Shown piece by piece: positions 1 to 8,286 of a stretch of DNA of 64,000 nt (position 1 is the first letter of the stretch; every line of letters begins with the position of its first letter). Origin of the DNA: Bradyrhizobium sp. CCBAU 051011 (GTDB lineage: Bacteria > Pseudomonadota > Alphaproteobacteria > Rhizobiales > Xanthobacteraceae); contig NZ_CP022222.1 of assembly GCF_009930815.1 (NCBI RefSeq), forward strand, positions 5,436,501 to 5,500,500. Reading direction: 5' to 3'. The position numbers were made by a program, and so were the translations under genes. A model generated the notes under the pieces. It ran no database searches and had not been told where the DNA came from. It worked only from the letters and a program-made list of their open reading frames with translations.

Positions 1-202
1 ATGAAGAAGCGGTGCCGCTTTAAGCAGACAAAGTCCCTCGACGAGCGCCTTGCCGAAGAGGTGAAGCGGTTGCGTGAGGCAGCCAAAATGGCTTCCGACA
101 GGCGCGAAGCGCCAGGAACTGATACGTAAAGCCCGGCAGGCCGAAATCGGCCTGAACATAAGCGAATGGCTACGAAGACCGGGTCTCCAGCCGGCGGATT
201 AG
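1..202 (+). pseudogene. Short basic protein, frameshifted
   Basis: The first frame reads MKKRCRFKQTKSLDERL and stops at 127-129. A second frame continues QELIRKARQAE and ends SEWLRRPGLQPAD at TAG 200-202. Joined, they give a charged protein of about 65 residues of a kind I recognise from many Bradyrhizobium replicons, function unknown. A single-base indel near 105-113 explains the split. The start may lie before the window edge, since base 1 is the ATG. Confidence 0.55.
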
Positions 203-266
203 CTCTCCTACTTGGCCCCGGGGTGGAATACCGGGTTCACCACGACTGTTGCTTTTGGAGTAGACC

Positions 267-1343
267 ATGAGTGACGCACCCACGTCTCGGCAACAAACTT
301 TTGTTCAAGCAGCGGCATTTCAACGGCCCCAAGATTGCCCACGCGCATTTTGCATTGCGATTGAGGCGGGGCAGAAGGAAATCGAAAGGCTAAATCACAC
401 AGAAGCCCAATTACGCGACGCTCTCGCGCGCGAACAAGTGCTGTTAGATCAGAAAGAGGAATTAATTAAGCACAAAGATCTTATGGGCCGTGAGTCTGAC
501 CATAGACTGATGAACGGCCTTCAAATGGTTGCAAGCTTGCTTTCATTGCAAAGCCGTGAAACGCGGAACGCGAAGGCAGCCGAGCAATTAAAAATCGCCG
601 CAAATCGCGTCGCCACAATAGGCAGCGTACATAAACGTCTTCACGCTCTTGATCACGTCGGAAGTGTCGAGCTTAAAAACTATCTTGAGAACCTCTGCCA
701 CGACCTGAGCGGGATCCTTCCGGGCGAGCATCGCGAGCGTAATCTTACAGTTGAAGGGATTGCGCTGGAAGTGCCGACCACGATCGGAGTACCGCTGGCA
801 TACATTGTCAGTGAGCTTGTTACGAACTCCGCCAAACATGCCCATGGAAAGATTACAGTAAGGCTGGGCATGAATGCGGGAGGCTACGAACTTTCGGTCT
901 CTGACGATGGTCCCGGCTTTCCGAGAGGGTTTGATCCAACGAAATCGAACGGTCTCGGGATGAAGATCGTTTCATCTCTGGTCAATCAAATTGGTGGTCA
1001 GGCGATTTGGGGCGCAAATCCTCCTGGGCAAGGCGCGCGTTTCGCCGTGCGGTTCGCGCTCGACCCGCGCGCAATCGGGGCGGCTACGATTCCTGTTCCG
1101 GAACGCGTTTCATCTGGCTTGGGTGGTAAAGAGATGACTGCATCTCTAAACACGCGGCCTATGTGTCCGGTATGTAAGCACCGGATGGCATTGGCGCGCA
1201 TATCTCCGGGCAAACGTGGATTCGAGGAGCGCACTTTTGAATGCTCGACCTGCGAACGCACGGAAGTTGTATCTTTCGCCGTGGATCCAATGAAGACGGA
1301 TGCGGTCGGCTGGCGGGCAGGCGAGGTAAAGCCGCCGCACTAA
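267..1343 (+). CDS. HisKA_2/HWE-type sensor histidine kinase with C-terminal zinc-ribbon-like tail
   Basis: Cytoplasmic histidine kinase of 358 residues with no membrane segment. Residues 35-75 look coiled coil. The phospho-acceptor region is ESDHRLMNGLQ with His79, typical of HisKA_2 kinases. The ATPase domain has its N box SELVTNSAKHA (182-192) and glycine boxes DDGPG (213-217) and GLGMKIV (229 on). After the ATPase domain ends near 265 there is a tail with two CxxC pairs (Cys300/303 and 326/329) that resembles a separate short Bradyrhizobium protein. An internal ATG at 1134 could initiate that part alone. No sensor domain is visible, so input is unknown. Kinases of this family commonly feed the PhyR-NepR-EcfG general stress pathway, and the next gene is a broken EcfG-like sigma factor; that link is inference. 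Confidence 0.8.
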   Translation: MSDAPTSRQQTFVQAAAFQRPQDCPRAFCIAIEAGQKEIERLNHTEAQLRDALAREQVLLDQKEELIKHKDLMGRESDHRLMNGLQMVASLLSLQSRETRNAKAAEQLKIAANRVATIGSVHKRLHALDHVGSVELKNYLENLCHDLSGILPGEHRERNLTVEGIALEVPTTIGVPLAYIVSELVTNSAKHAHGKITVRLGMNAGGYELSVSDDGPGFPRGFDPTKSNGLGMKIVSSLVNQIGGQAIWGANPPGQGARFAVRFALDPRAIGAATIPVPERVSSGLGGKEMTASLNTRPMCPVCKHRMALARISPGKRGFEERTFECSTCERTEVVSFAVDPMKTDAVGWRAGEVKPPH

Positions 1344-1466
1344 TTTGGCAGCTTCGTGTCACTGCCACTGGCCTGGTTCATCGCTCCCATGATGATCTCA
1401 TTCAAGCGCGCCAAAACCACTGATCCGCTCAAGTGCAATCCGTGCGCGAGGATGCCCCGAACTCCG

Positions 1467-2084
1467 CTATTGATTCGGTGTTTTGAATTGGGTGTTTTCG
1501 AGTAACAAGAGCTGCGAAAGCCGAGAGCGAGCGCGGTTCACCCGGCTCTTAATCGTCCCGACGGCGCAGTGGCAAACTTTTGCTGCCTCTTGATACGAAT
1601 ATCCGGACACACCAACCAACGTTAGCGCTTCGCGCTGATCGATCGGGAGCTTTGCGAGCGCATCACGGAGTTCCTGGAATTCTAGATGGCTGATTTGACT
1701 GGGTTGTGATTCCAGCTTTTCGGCAAAGCTGCCGTCGACGTCTTCGACTTCCCGCCGTTGCTTACGATATTCCGACCTAAAATGATTGCGTAGAATCGTA
1801 AAAAGCTACGCCGACATGTTTGTGCCTGGCTGAAACGAGTCAATGTGAGAAAGCGCGCGCAGTAGGGTCTCCTGCACCAGGTCGTCGGCCCGGTCGATAT
1901 TTCGGCACAATGAAATTGCGAAAGCACGAAGGCTCGGGACCGCAGCGAGCATTAAATCGCGGGATGCAGACACCGGACTTGCAATGACGTAGCCTCGTTG
2001 GCTGACCTCCTGAATCAAGGAAACGGGTTGCCGGATACACAAGGCGTGTGTTGGTTGAATTGCTACGAGGCGGATTGCGGGCAA
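1467..2084 (-). pseudogene. EcfG-like ECF sigma factor interrupted by an in-frame TAG
   Basis: The reverse strand encodes a sigma-70 region 2 (LRAFAISLCRNIDRADDLVQ, then TLLRAL) and a region 4 (LPIDQREALTLVGVSGYSYQ, then GTIKSRVNRARSRL). Both halves are in the same frame, separated only by TAG at 1806-1808 in the context GTNMSA-stop-LFTILRN. EcfG-type factors carry Trp at that position, so TGG to TAG is the simplest explanation. The frame then runs open for 112 codons to the TAG at 1467-1469. The true start is probably downstream of 2084, near the MLAAVPS codons. Sigma factors of this family direct the alphaproteobacterial general stress response. As read the product would lack region 4 and be inactive unless the amber is suppressed. 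Confidence 0.8.
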
Positions 2085-2445
2085 CTCCGCAGAACCGGTC
2101 GAACTACGGCAATCATCGAGTATACTCCAGGTGCGCTTATTCGGCGGACACCGCGCCTTTTGGCAAGTTAGTGGATTGAGTTATGATATGGGGATGCCGT
2201 CCCCGAATTGCCATGCATGATTTCAAGCACGCTGGAGACATGCGATGTGACCGCTCGACAAGTTCGTACTGATAACCGGCGATGAGATCGGGCGTAAGCC
2301 AGAACGCCACAGTATGTTAATTCGGTCTAGCTCTCAGGGAAGTTCACGTTACATCATAGACCATTGTGGCGTCGGCAGCGGATTGGACCGCCGAGTTCAA
2401 ACGATACCCGCGAGTTTCATGGACGGTGGCGCTACCTATAACAGG
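2085..2445. other. Intergenic, no gene seen
   Basis: About 360 bases between the broken sigma factor and the pstS control region. Open frames here have no recognisable product and one overlaps the FixK box. Promoters for the leftward sigma factor and rightward pstS should lie here. Confidence 0.5.
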
Positions 2446-2459
2446 TTGATGCAAATCAA
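2446..2459. promoter_or_regulatory. FixK/FNR box upstream of pstS
   Basis: TTGATGCAAATCAA, a perfect TTGAT-N4-ATCAA palindrome, 81 bases before the pstS ATG. Identical in all 14 bases to the box at 16356. It implies FixK-activated phosphate-binding protein in low oxygen. Confidence 0.8.
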
Positions 2460-2540
2460 TGTTGCCCTTTCAAATTTCCGATCTGATTTCAGTGCCTCGA
2501 ACGGATTGAAGTCCGCGGCTGTCAGAGATGGAGCCTAGTG

Positions 2541-3551
2541 ATGAATTTCGTGAAAACGCTCCTCGGTGCCAGCTTCGTTGCCGCAGCAACGTCGGCGCTC
2601 GCGGCCAACGTCACCGGTGCAGGCGCCACGTTCCCGTTTCCGCTGTATTCCAAATGGGCTGACGCCTATCACAAGGAGACCGGAAACAATCTGAACTACC
2701 AGTCGATCGGCTCGGGCGGTGGCATTAAGCAGGTCCAGGCCAAGACCATTACATTTGGCGCCACCGACATGCCACTAAAGGTCGAGCAGCTCGAGAAGGA
2801 TGGGTTGATCCAATGGCCGATGGTGATGGGGGCAATCGTTCCCGTGGTCAATCTCGAGTCTGTAGAGCCTGGTGAGCTTGTATTCGACGGTGAAGCGCTG
2901 GCCAACATCTATCTCGGCAAAGTCACCAAGTGGAACGATCCGGCGATCAAAAAGCTCAATCCTAATGTGAAGTTGCCGAACGAAGCGATCACTGTTGTGC
3001 GCCGTTCTGATGGCTCGGGCACGACCTTCAATTTCACCAACTACCTGTCCAAGGTTAGCGCGGACTGGAAATCCAAGGTCGGGGAGGGCACCGCGGTTGA
3101 GTGGCCGGTCGGCGTCGGCGCTAAGGGTAACGAAGGCGTCTCCGGGAACGTGGGCCAGACGAAGAATTCGATCGGCTATGTGGAGTACGCCTATGCCAAG
3201 CAGAACAAGATGACCTATAGCGCGATGGTCAATAAGGCTGGCGCGATCGTGCAGCCGAACATGGAGTCCTTCCAAGCTGCTGCCTCGAATGCCAACTGGG
3301 CCAACGCCCCGGGGTATTATCTCGTCCTCACTGATCAGCCTGGAGAGAAATCGTGGCCCGTTACCGCATCGACCTTCATCGTGATGCGCAAGGAACCGCC
3401 TGACAAAACCGCCTCCGCGGAGGCCATCAAGTTCTTCAGATGGGCATTCGCGAAGGGCTCCAAGACGGCCGAGGAACTCGACTACATTCCGATGCCTGAC
3501 GCCGTGATAAAGCTAATCGAGAAGACTTGGTCGGCCGATATCAAGAGATGA
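2541..3551 (+). CDS. pstS: Phosphate ABC transporter substrate-binding protein PstS
   Basis: Periplasmic phosphate-binding protein, about 336 residues. A Sec signal peptide ([20 protein letters not shown]) precedes the mature start [16 protein letters not shown], the classic PstS opening. Binding-loop motifs [18 protein letters not shown] and [15 protein letters not shown] supply the phosphate ligands known for the family. ATG at 2541 directly follows an in-frame GTG at 2538; the ATG is preferred. There is no pstC, pstA, pstB or phoU beside it, so it either feeds a transporter encoded elsewhere or works as an orphan scavenger. The perfect FixK box upstream suggests oxygen control rather than, or besides, PhoB control; I see no convincing Pho box. 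Confidence 0.93.
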   Translation: MNFVKTLLGASFVAAATSALAANVTGAGATFPFPLYSKWADAYHKETGNNLNYQSIGSGGGIKQVQAKTITFGATDMPLKVEQLEKDGLIQWPMVMGAIVPVVNLESVEPGELVFDGEALANIYLGKVTKWNDPAIKKLNPNVKLPNEAITVVRRSDGSGTTFNFTNYLSKVSADWKSKVGEGTAVEWPVGVGAKGNEGVSGNVGQTKNSIGYVEYAYAKQNKMTYSAMVNKAGAIVQPNMESFQAAASNANWANAPGYYLVLTDQPGEKSWPVTASTFIVMRKEPPDKTASAEAIKFFRWAFAKGSKTAEELDYIPMPDAVIKLIEKTWSADIKR

Positions 3552-3942
3552 GTCTAATCGTTTTCTGCCCCAAACGCGTCGGCTACCGTCCATTCATGAA
3601 GTCGAATTGAACGCATAACCCGCGGACCCGTCGGCGAAACGGATGGAGTTGCGGGTAAGAATCCTGGAGCCTTCGTTGAAGACGTTTCTCGCAAGCACAG
3701 GGCGCCGTTCCCCGACGGCATCACTGAGATGGCGTCGATAGTGCATTGGGAGGCCGTCCCTCGCCAAGGCCACTTGCGGAACGAACGAGCAATAGCCATC
3801 TAAGGTTTATCGAGTTTCGGCCGAACGACTTGGCCTCGCCGCCTAAAGCGCGCCTGACTGACGACCCTCCCTCCAGATCTCGAACTAGCTTGCTGCGCCC
3901 TTGAGCGCGGCTCCAAACACCTATCCTAAAGGACGATCACCC
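3552..3942. other. Intergenic, no gene supported
   Basis: About 390 bases with only weak open frames on both strands. The last part is the leader of cspA. Cold-shock leaders often fold into temperature-sensing structures, but I cannot show one here. Confidence 0.4.
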
Positions 3943-4152
3943 ATGAATACGGGAACTGTGAAGTGGTTTAACGGTCAGAAAGGCTTCGGCTTCATTCAGC
4001 CAGACCAAGGAAGCCAAGATGTCTTCGTTCATATCAGCGCGGTTGAACACGCTGGCATGAGCACCCTCGACGAGGGACAGAAGGTTTCTTTCGACGTCGT
4101 TGCAGACCGCCGGACCGGCAAGTCTGCCGCAGAGAATCTGCGGGCGGCGTAA
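3943..4152 (+). CDS. cspA: Cold-shock domain protein
   Basis: A 69-residue single-domain nucleic-acid chaperone. RNP1 (KGFGFIQ, 13-19) and RNP2 (VFVHI, 27-31) are both intact, and the opening [12 protein letters not shown] is canonical. The ATG at 3943 is chosen because AAAGGACG lies just upstream; an in-frame TTG at 3901 would add an unlikely extension. It binds single-stranded RNA and DNA and melts secondary structure in the cold. It sits immediately before a fatty-acid desaturase, a plausible partner in cold adaptation, but a terminator separates them. Confidence 0.93.
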   Translation: MNTGTVKWFNGQKGFGFIQPDQGSQDVFVHISAVEHAGMSTLDEGQKVSFDVVADRRTGKSAAENLRAA

Positions 4153-4214
4153 GCTCGCAATCGATGCCATGCTGTGCTTTGACCACGGATGTACTGGCAG
4201 AGCCTTTGGTTTCG

Positions 4215-4251
4215 CCCCGTGACCGGTTTACCGGCCGCGGGGTTGTTTTTT
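4215..4251 (+). terminator. Rho-independent terminator after cspA
   Basis: CCCCG-N3-CCGG-TTTA-CCGG-N2-GCGGGG stem followed by TTGTTTTTT. It lies 63 bases after the cspA stop and should end that transcript before the desaturase gene. Confidence 0.75.
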
Positions 4252-4334
4252 ACTACCCCGTTAAGGCTGCCAGCCAGCGCGTGAGCCCTCCTACCGGTGC
4301 GACAGTCCCGCACTGAAACAACGAGGTCGCAAGA

Positions 4335-5537
4335 GTGTCTACCGATATTGATCCAGGTCAGGAACACGACGACATCATCTACCCGCAGGTCCTCCCATTT
4401 CTAATGATCCATGCTGGGTCCCTCATGGCGATCTGGTCGGGTGTCTCATGGCCAGCGATTGCGTTGTGCGTCGTACTATATTGGTTGCGCATGTTCGCGA
4501 TCACCGCCGGATATCACCGATACTTCTCGCATCGAGCTTACTCAACGAGCCGGGCATTTCAATTCATTCTTGCATTCCTCGCGCAAAGCAGCTCGCAGAA
4601 AAGCGTCCTTTGGTGGGCTGCGAAACATCGACATCACCATCTTCATTCCGATACTGAGAAGGATGTGCATTCGCCAAGCCACAAAGGATTTGTTTATAGT
4701 CACGTAAGCTGGATATTCTATCGACAGAACGATGCTACAGATCTACCGAAAGTTTCGGACTTTTCGTCATATCCCGAGTTGATGTGGCTGCACAAATTCG
4801 AGCTTTTGCCAGCGATCGTGACGGCAGGTCTTTGCTTCCTCATTGCCGGATGGTCAGGACTTGTGGTCGGATTCCTCTGGAGCACAGTGCTTCTGTATCA
4901 TGCAACGTTTTGCATTAACTCCCTCGCACATGTTCACGGACGCAAGCGATTTGTTACGGGTGATGACTCCCGCAACAATTGGCTTCTGGCTCTGTTTACG
5001 ATGGGTGAGGGTTGGCACAACAATCATCACGCTTACCAAAGTAGCGCCCAACAAGGCTTCCGTTGGTGGGAGGTCGATGCAACCTATTGTATCTTAGTGA
5101 CCTTGTCGTGGTTCGGAATTGTCTGGAATTTGAAGAGGCCGCCGGAGCAGGTTCTCCGCAACGAGCAACGCTTGGGATCTCGCGCAATAAAGCGAACGGC
5201 CGAGCAGCTCGTTGCTCGCTTCAATCCTGAAAGCATCGTGCTGGCGATCAAATCATCAGTCCATCAGACCGAGTTGTCCGTGAGGGACGTGCTTGTTCAA
5301 TTGCACCATCGGGCGGACGTGCATCTGCCTAACATGCCGACTCGCGGCCAATTACTGGCTGAAGCCCAGGCCATGTTCGCGAAGACGACATCTTTGGACG
5401 ACATCGTCGACCGTGCATATGAACTCTTGGTCGAAGCGGTCGGTTCCTTTTTGGTCGTTCCGACCCTCGTCGCCGTGGCAAATCCCAATCTTGAACGGAA
5501 AGTTGGCATTTTGCTCCGGCATCCCCATATAAGATGA
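4335..5537 (+). CDS. Membrane fatty-acid (acyl-CoA delta-9 type) desaturase
   Basis: A 400-residue integral-membrane di-iron desaturase. The three histidine boxes are HRYFSH (61-66), HRHHH (98-102) and HNNHH (228-232), in the order and spacing of stearoyl-CoA desaturase-like enzymes. Hydrophobic segments flank them (roughly 20-60 and 155-195). The enzyme would introduce double bonds into acyl chains using oxygen and a reductant, adjusting membrane fluidity. A tail of about 110 residues after 290 is longer than the catalytic core needs. The start is a GTG at 4335, with only a weak ribosome site. Oxygen dependence makes it unlikely to be FixK-activated; an imperfect box-like sequence at 4348 lies inside the gene. 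Confidence 0.88.
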   Translation: MSTDIDPGQEHDDIIYPQVLPFLMIHAGSLMAIWSGVSWPAIALCVVLYWLRMFAITAGYHRYFSHRAYSTSRAFQFILAFLAQSSSQKSVLWWAAKHRHHHLHSDTEKDVHSPSHKGFVYSHVSWIFYRQNDATDLPKVSDFSSYPELMWLHKFELLPAIVTAGLCFLIAGWSGLVVGFLWSTVLLYHATFCINSLAHVHGRKRFVTGDDSRNNWLLALFTMGEGWHNNHHAYQSSAQQGFRWWEVDATYCILVTLSWFGIVWNLKRPPEQVLRNEQRLGSRAIKRTAEQLVARFNPESIVLAIKSSVHQTELSVRDVLVQLHHRADVHLPNMPTRGQLLAEAQAMFAKTTSLDDIVDRAYELLVEAVGSFLVVPTLVAVANPNLERKVGILLRHPHIR

Positions 5538-5705
5538 ATGGCAAAATGGCAAAAATCGAGCGCGCGGCAACCACAGAAGACGAAGGCTGAACTCCGTCAG
5601 ATGCTGACCGAGGCGTTCTGCAATACGCCAAGTTTGGCCCCCCGACCGAAGCGCCTCGTGAAACGCGACGAGATTGCGAATGTAGTGGCGCCTTGCGTCG
5701 ATTAG
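5538..5705 (+). CDS. Small basic protein of unknown function
   Basis: A 55-residue frame starting immediately at the desaturase stop (MAKWQKSSARQPQKTKAELR, then MLTEAF). It resembles short Lys/Arg-rich proteins with a KTKAELR core that recur in Bradyrhizobium; no function known. The tight junction with the desaturase suggests co-transcription. No strong ribosome site, so support is moderate. Confidence 0.4.
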   Translation: MAKWQKSSARQPQKTKAELRQMLTEAFCNTPSLAPRPKRLVKRDEIANVVAPCVD

Positions 5706-6193
5706 CTTCGGCGGTCACCTTCTGTCCATTGACCATCGAAAAGAAGGCCCGTGACGCTCTCGCGGCGGGGACACATTGAAGACGGCCAGATCAAGCTCAC
5801 AGTGAACTGAGCAGTCTGAACAACCGAACAAGTCCAACTCTCGCAGCTAACCGCTTCCTTTGCTCTCGGGGCGTATTTTCGGCTTACGGATGCTTAGACA
5901 TGTCCCGCCGCTCTTCCCGCCTGGCGGGCTCCTCCTCGTTGGCCTCTTTCTCAGCCAGCAGCTTCCGAATTATATTCCGCCTTCCTCGTCTTTCTCTTCT
6001 TCGAGAAGTTTGCGGCAGCGGCGAATGTTTTCTGGTGGATGAATCGCTCCATCGCGAACCTCCGTTGCGCTGAATACCCGACTTTAGAAGCCTATGGCTG
6101 AACAACCACAAAAGATTGCCACCCAAACTGGCGCTATAGTGAAAATAGCCCATTCTCGTTTCAATACGCAAACACAGGTACATTTCGAAGATG
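5706..6193. other. Intergenic, no gene supported
   Basis: Nearly 490 bases between the small basic protein and the first remnant of the duplicated block. Several overlapping open frames exist but none has a ribosome site or a recognisable product. Confidence 0.4.
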
Positions 6194-6244
6194 GTACGCA
6201 AGCTGTTCGCGAAAATCGCAAAAGAGAAGCAAAACCTAACGTGA
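6194..6244 (+). pseudogene. Remnant of a paralogue of the 16503 gene
   Basis: Seventeen codons reading VRKLFAKIAKEKQNLT and a stop match the carboxy end of the intact gene at 16503-16727 (VRKLLAQIVKEKQGLT). The upstream part no longer aligns in any frame. It opens a decayed second copy of the block that is intact at 16.5-17.4 kb. Confidence 0.6.
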
Positions 6245-6381
6245 CGTACCGCGGGCGGCCGTTGGCGCGGCCATATCGCAGAGACGATATAATCCTGATT
6301 GGCTTTTCCATATTCCGCACATCTCACGCCGAGTCAGTCGGCTAAGTTGTGTGTGCGGCTGGCGTCAAACGATGTGGAACG

Positions 6382-6668
6382 TTATATCTCACGAGAGGAG
6401 TCGGCACTGCCACTGTCCTCGTTGAAGAGCGCTCTCAGCAAACGCCATAGCTTGCGGTGACCGGCGATTTGACCGCCTTGTGTTAGATAGGCGGCATTTT
6501 CCATCGTCGTTTTTTCGAATTCAACTGTGCCCCCACGGGCTGTCTCCAAAGCGCCACTCTCGCTCGATATCCAAGCTTTTGGTGTCTGTATCGAAGAGCG
6601 ACCAGCAAACCTCGTGCGTGGTCGGGGCCCCGTACCTGACGATACAGTTCTCTCTTTAAGAAGGCCAT
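6382..6668 (-). pseudogene. Frameshifted paralogue of the 16832 gene
   Basis: Starts MAFLKRELYRQVRGP, matching the intact paralogue at 16832-17101. After about 15 residues the reading moves to a second frame (FDTDTKSLDIERE) and then a third (GTVEF, ENAAYLTQGGQIAGHRKLW, LLRALFNED). At least two indels separate the pieces, ending at TAA 6382-6384. Function of the family is unknown. Confidence 0.7.
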
Positions 6669-6705
6669 TTTCGCTCTCGATGAGACAATGCTACAGCTGC
6701 GTGTC

Positions 6706-6942
6706 CTAGCTCAATAAGGTTCGGACCTTTGTAACGGCGTCATAAATTTCAATCTTGAGCATCGGATAAGCCGATTTCAGTTTACGACCCGATGATTCGG
6801 CAGCTTCGGCTGTGTTAAACTCCGACTTGAAGTGCCCGTCCACAATCACGACAAATCCTTCTGTCGGCGGTCTGTCAGCACGTGGCGCCCCCTGCTCGGG
6901 TTCGTCAATTGAGCGAACTGGCTTTTTCATCGGAGCTCTCAC
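6706..6942 (-). CDS. Conserved short protein, paralogue of the 17133 gene
   Basis: About 78 residues, proline/charged N-terminus and a compact core FVVIVDGHFKSEFNTAEAAE followed by LKSAYPMLKIEIYDA. It is roughly 75 percent identical by eye to the protein at 17133-17378. The GTG at 6942 aligns with the paralogue's ATG; an ATG at 6930 is the alternative. The fold and function are unknown. It is the only intact member of this copy of the block. Confidence 0.6.
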   Translation of the reverse strand: MRAPMKKPVRSIDEPEQGAPRADRPPTEGFVVIVDGHFKSEFNTAEAAESSGRKLKSAYPMLKIEIYDAVTKVRTLLS

Positions 6943-7479
6943 ATCGTATCGCGGAAGCGTAGGAGGCGACTCTTTCAGACCGACAGCGGAGTCAGCCGCG
7001 AAACTCACCACGGCATTAGAAAAATGGGAATGACAAAACCCGGAGACCGCAACCGGCTTGTCTGGTCAGGAGTGCCTTCGAATGCGCTTCTCGCGACCGA
7101 TCAGAGGCCGACGAAGGAAGGACGTACTCGCGGCGAAATATCAGACAAGATCTGAACCGCCGCAGTACCATTTGTCATAGATCGTTTCATCACGAAAGAG
7201 AATGTCTCGCGTCTCGAAGCCGGGCTTCCGAAACAGACCGCCCCGCGCAGGAGCTGCTTGAGCCGCTATTGGCTAAAGAGGGAACTACGTTTGCGGCGAT
7301 TAACCCAAGACAAAATCCCGGCACGAACAAAGGGTCCTTCTTGAAAGCATTCCAAGACGGAATACAATGCTCAAAGCAGGCCGCGACTGGCTCGCGCCGT
7401 CAATGGTGCGTTGCCAATACGGCTGTTGCTGGCCTCGATCTCTGCGAAAAAATCCGCGAGCATTAACCGGCGGGCTCTT
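6943..7479. other. Intergenic, no gene supported
   Basis: About 540 bases. A 65-codon frame at 7269-7466 has no ribosome site and no recognisable product. I found no FixK box or terminator. Confidence 0.4.
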
Positions 7480-7836
7480 GTGGCGAAGTCAAAGAACTGA
7501 GGGGGCGGCCGGCGACTGGCCGCGATGTCGGTATTCGTCTGCCGCAATCTCTCCTGGCCAAAATCGCGAGATGGTCGGAAAGAAACGACGCCGCCTCCCG
7601 CTCCGAAGCCATCCGTCGCCTGATCGAGATCGGGCTTCAATTCGACGGACAGAAGCGATCTTTCGATGTCAGTCACGGAGCGCGCGCAGAGGAGCTTGCC
7701 GGAGCTCAGATCGACAAGATGGACGATGCATCGGCCACGCGAGGAACGTATGAAACGCAAGCGCCGGCTGACAAGAGGACCCTCCGAAGTTCGCGAAGGC
7801 CGCGTCGACCAGCGGAGGAAGCGGCGGTTCAGATGA
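7480..7836 (+). pseudogene. Ribbon-helix-helix (CopG-like) protein, two frameshifts
   Basis: Three frames join to a typical Bradyrhizobium RHH protein. GTG at 7480 starts VAKSKN. The next frame carries GRPATGRD, then GIRLPQSLLAKIARW and SRSEAIRRLIEIGL, the ribbon and paired helices. The last frame carries REERMKRKRRLTRGPSEVRE and ends at TGA 7834-7836. One indel lies near 7495-7505 and one near 7740. RHH proteins bind DNA as dimers through the strand, here GIRLPQ. The stop overlaps the next gene's start, so the two were probably coupled. Confidence 0.6.
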
Positions 7837-8186
7837 TGATGCAAGCTAGGGCCGAGGCGCCGCCTCCGACCGTCTTCGTGCTGGAGATCGACGGTCAGCC
7901 GATTTTGGCGTTCAGAGCCGCGACGCTTCGTCAGGCCAGAGAACTCGGCAAGGAGGACTGGCTGCAAGAGGACTTGAAGCGAATGACGATCGGGCACAGG
8001 CCGCTTTGGGATGGGAAGTCCCTGATCAGGGTGCGTCGCGCCAAGCCAGCAGAAGAAGTGTACTACATTGACGCGAAAACGGAGAACGCTGCAGGCGACT
8101 TGCCTTTGGTCTATCTGGTCCAGCGCGACGATGAAATGGATACAGCTGGTTCCGTCACTCGTGGATCATTTCCGCCCCGGAGATGA
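7833..8186 (+). CDS. Hypothetical protein behind the RHH gene
   Basis: About 117 residues from one of three tandem ATGs (7833, 7836, 7839), preceded by GCGGAGGAAGC. The core TVFVLEIDGQPILAFRA with a following RQARELGKEDWL helix resembles short proteins often found in Bradyrhizobium; function unknown. The same frame stays open upstream only because it crosses the broken RHH gene, so the longer reading is not used. Confidence 0.5.
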   Translation: MMMQARAEAPPPTVFVLEIDGQPILAFRAATLRQARELGKEDWLQEDLKRMTIGHRPLWDGKSLIRVRRAKPAEEVYYIDAKTENAAGDLPLVYLVQRDDEMDTAGSVTRGSFPPRR

Positions 8187-8286
8187 TCTCGAAGTAACCA
8201 CCTTATCGGCGGACTGGAGCAACCTCGTTGACGAACGAGATTATCGCGACCTGCTGCACCGATGCCCCGTTCCGAACAATCCCGAG

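Noticed and set aside
2314..2538. 74-codon open frame ahead of pstS
   Set aside because: It covers the pstS FixK box and has no recognisable product or ribosome site.
4348..4361. TTGATCCAGGTCAG, near FixK box
   Set aside because: It lies inside the desaturase coding region just after its start, with one mismatch.
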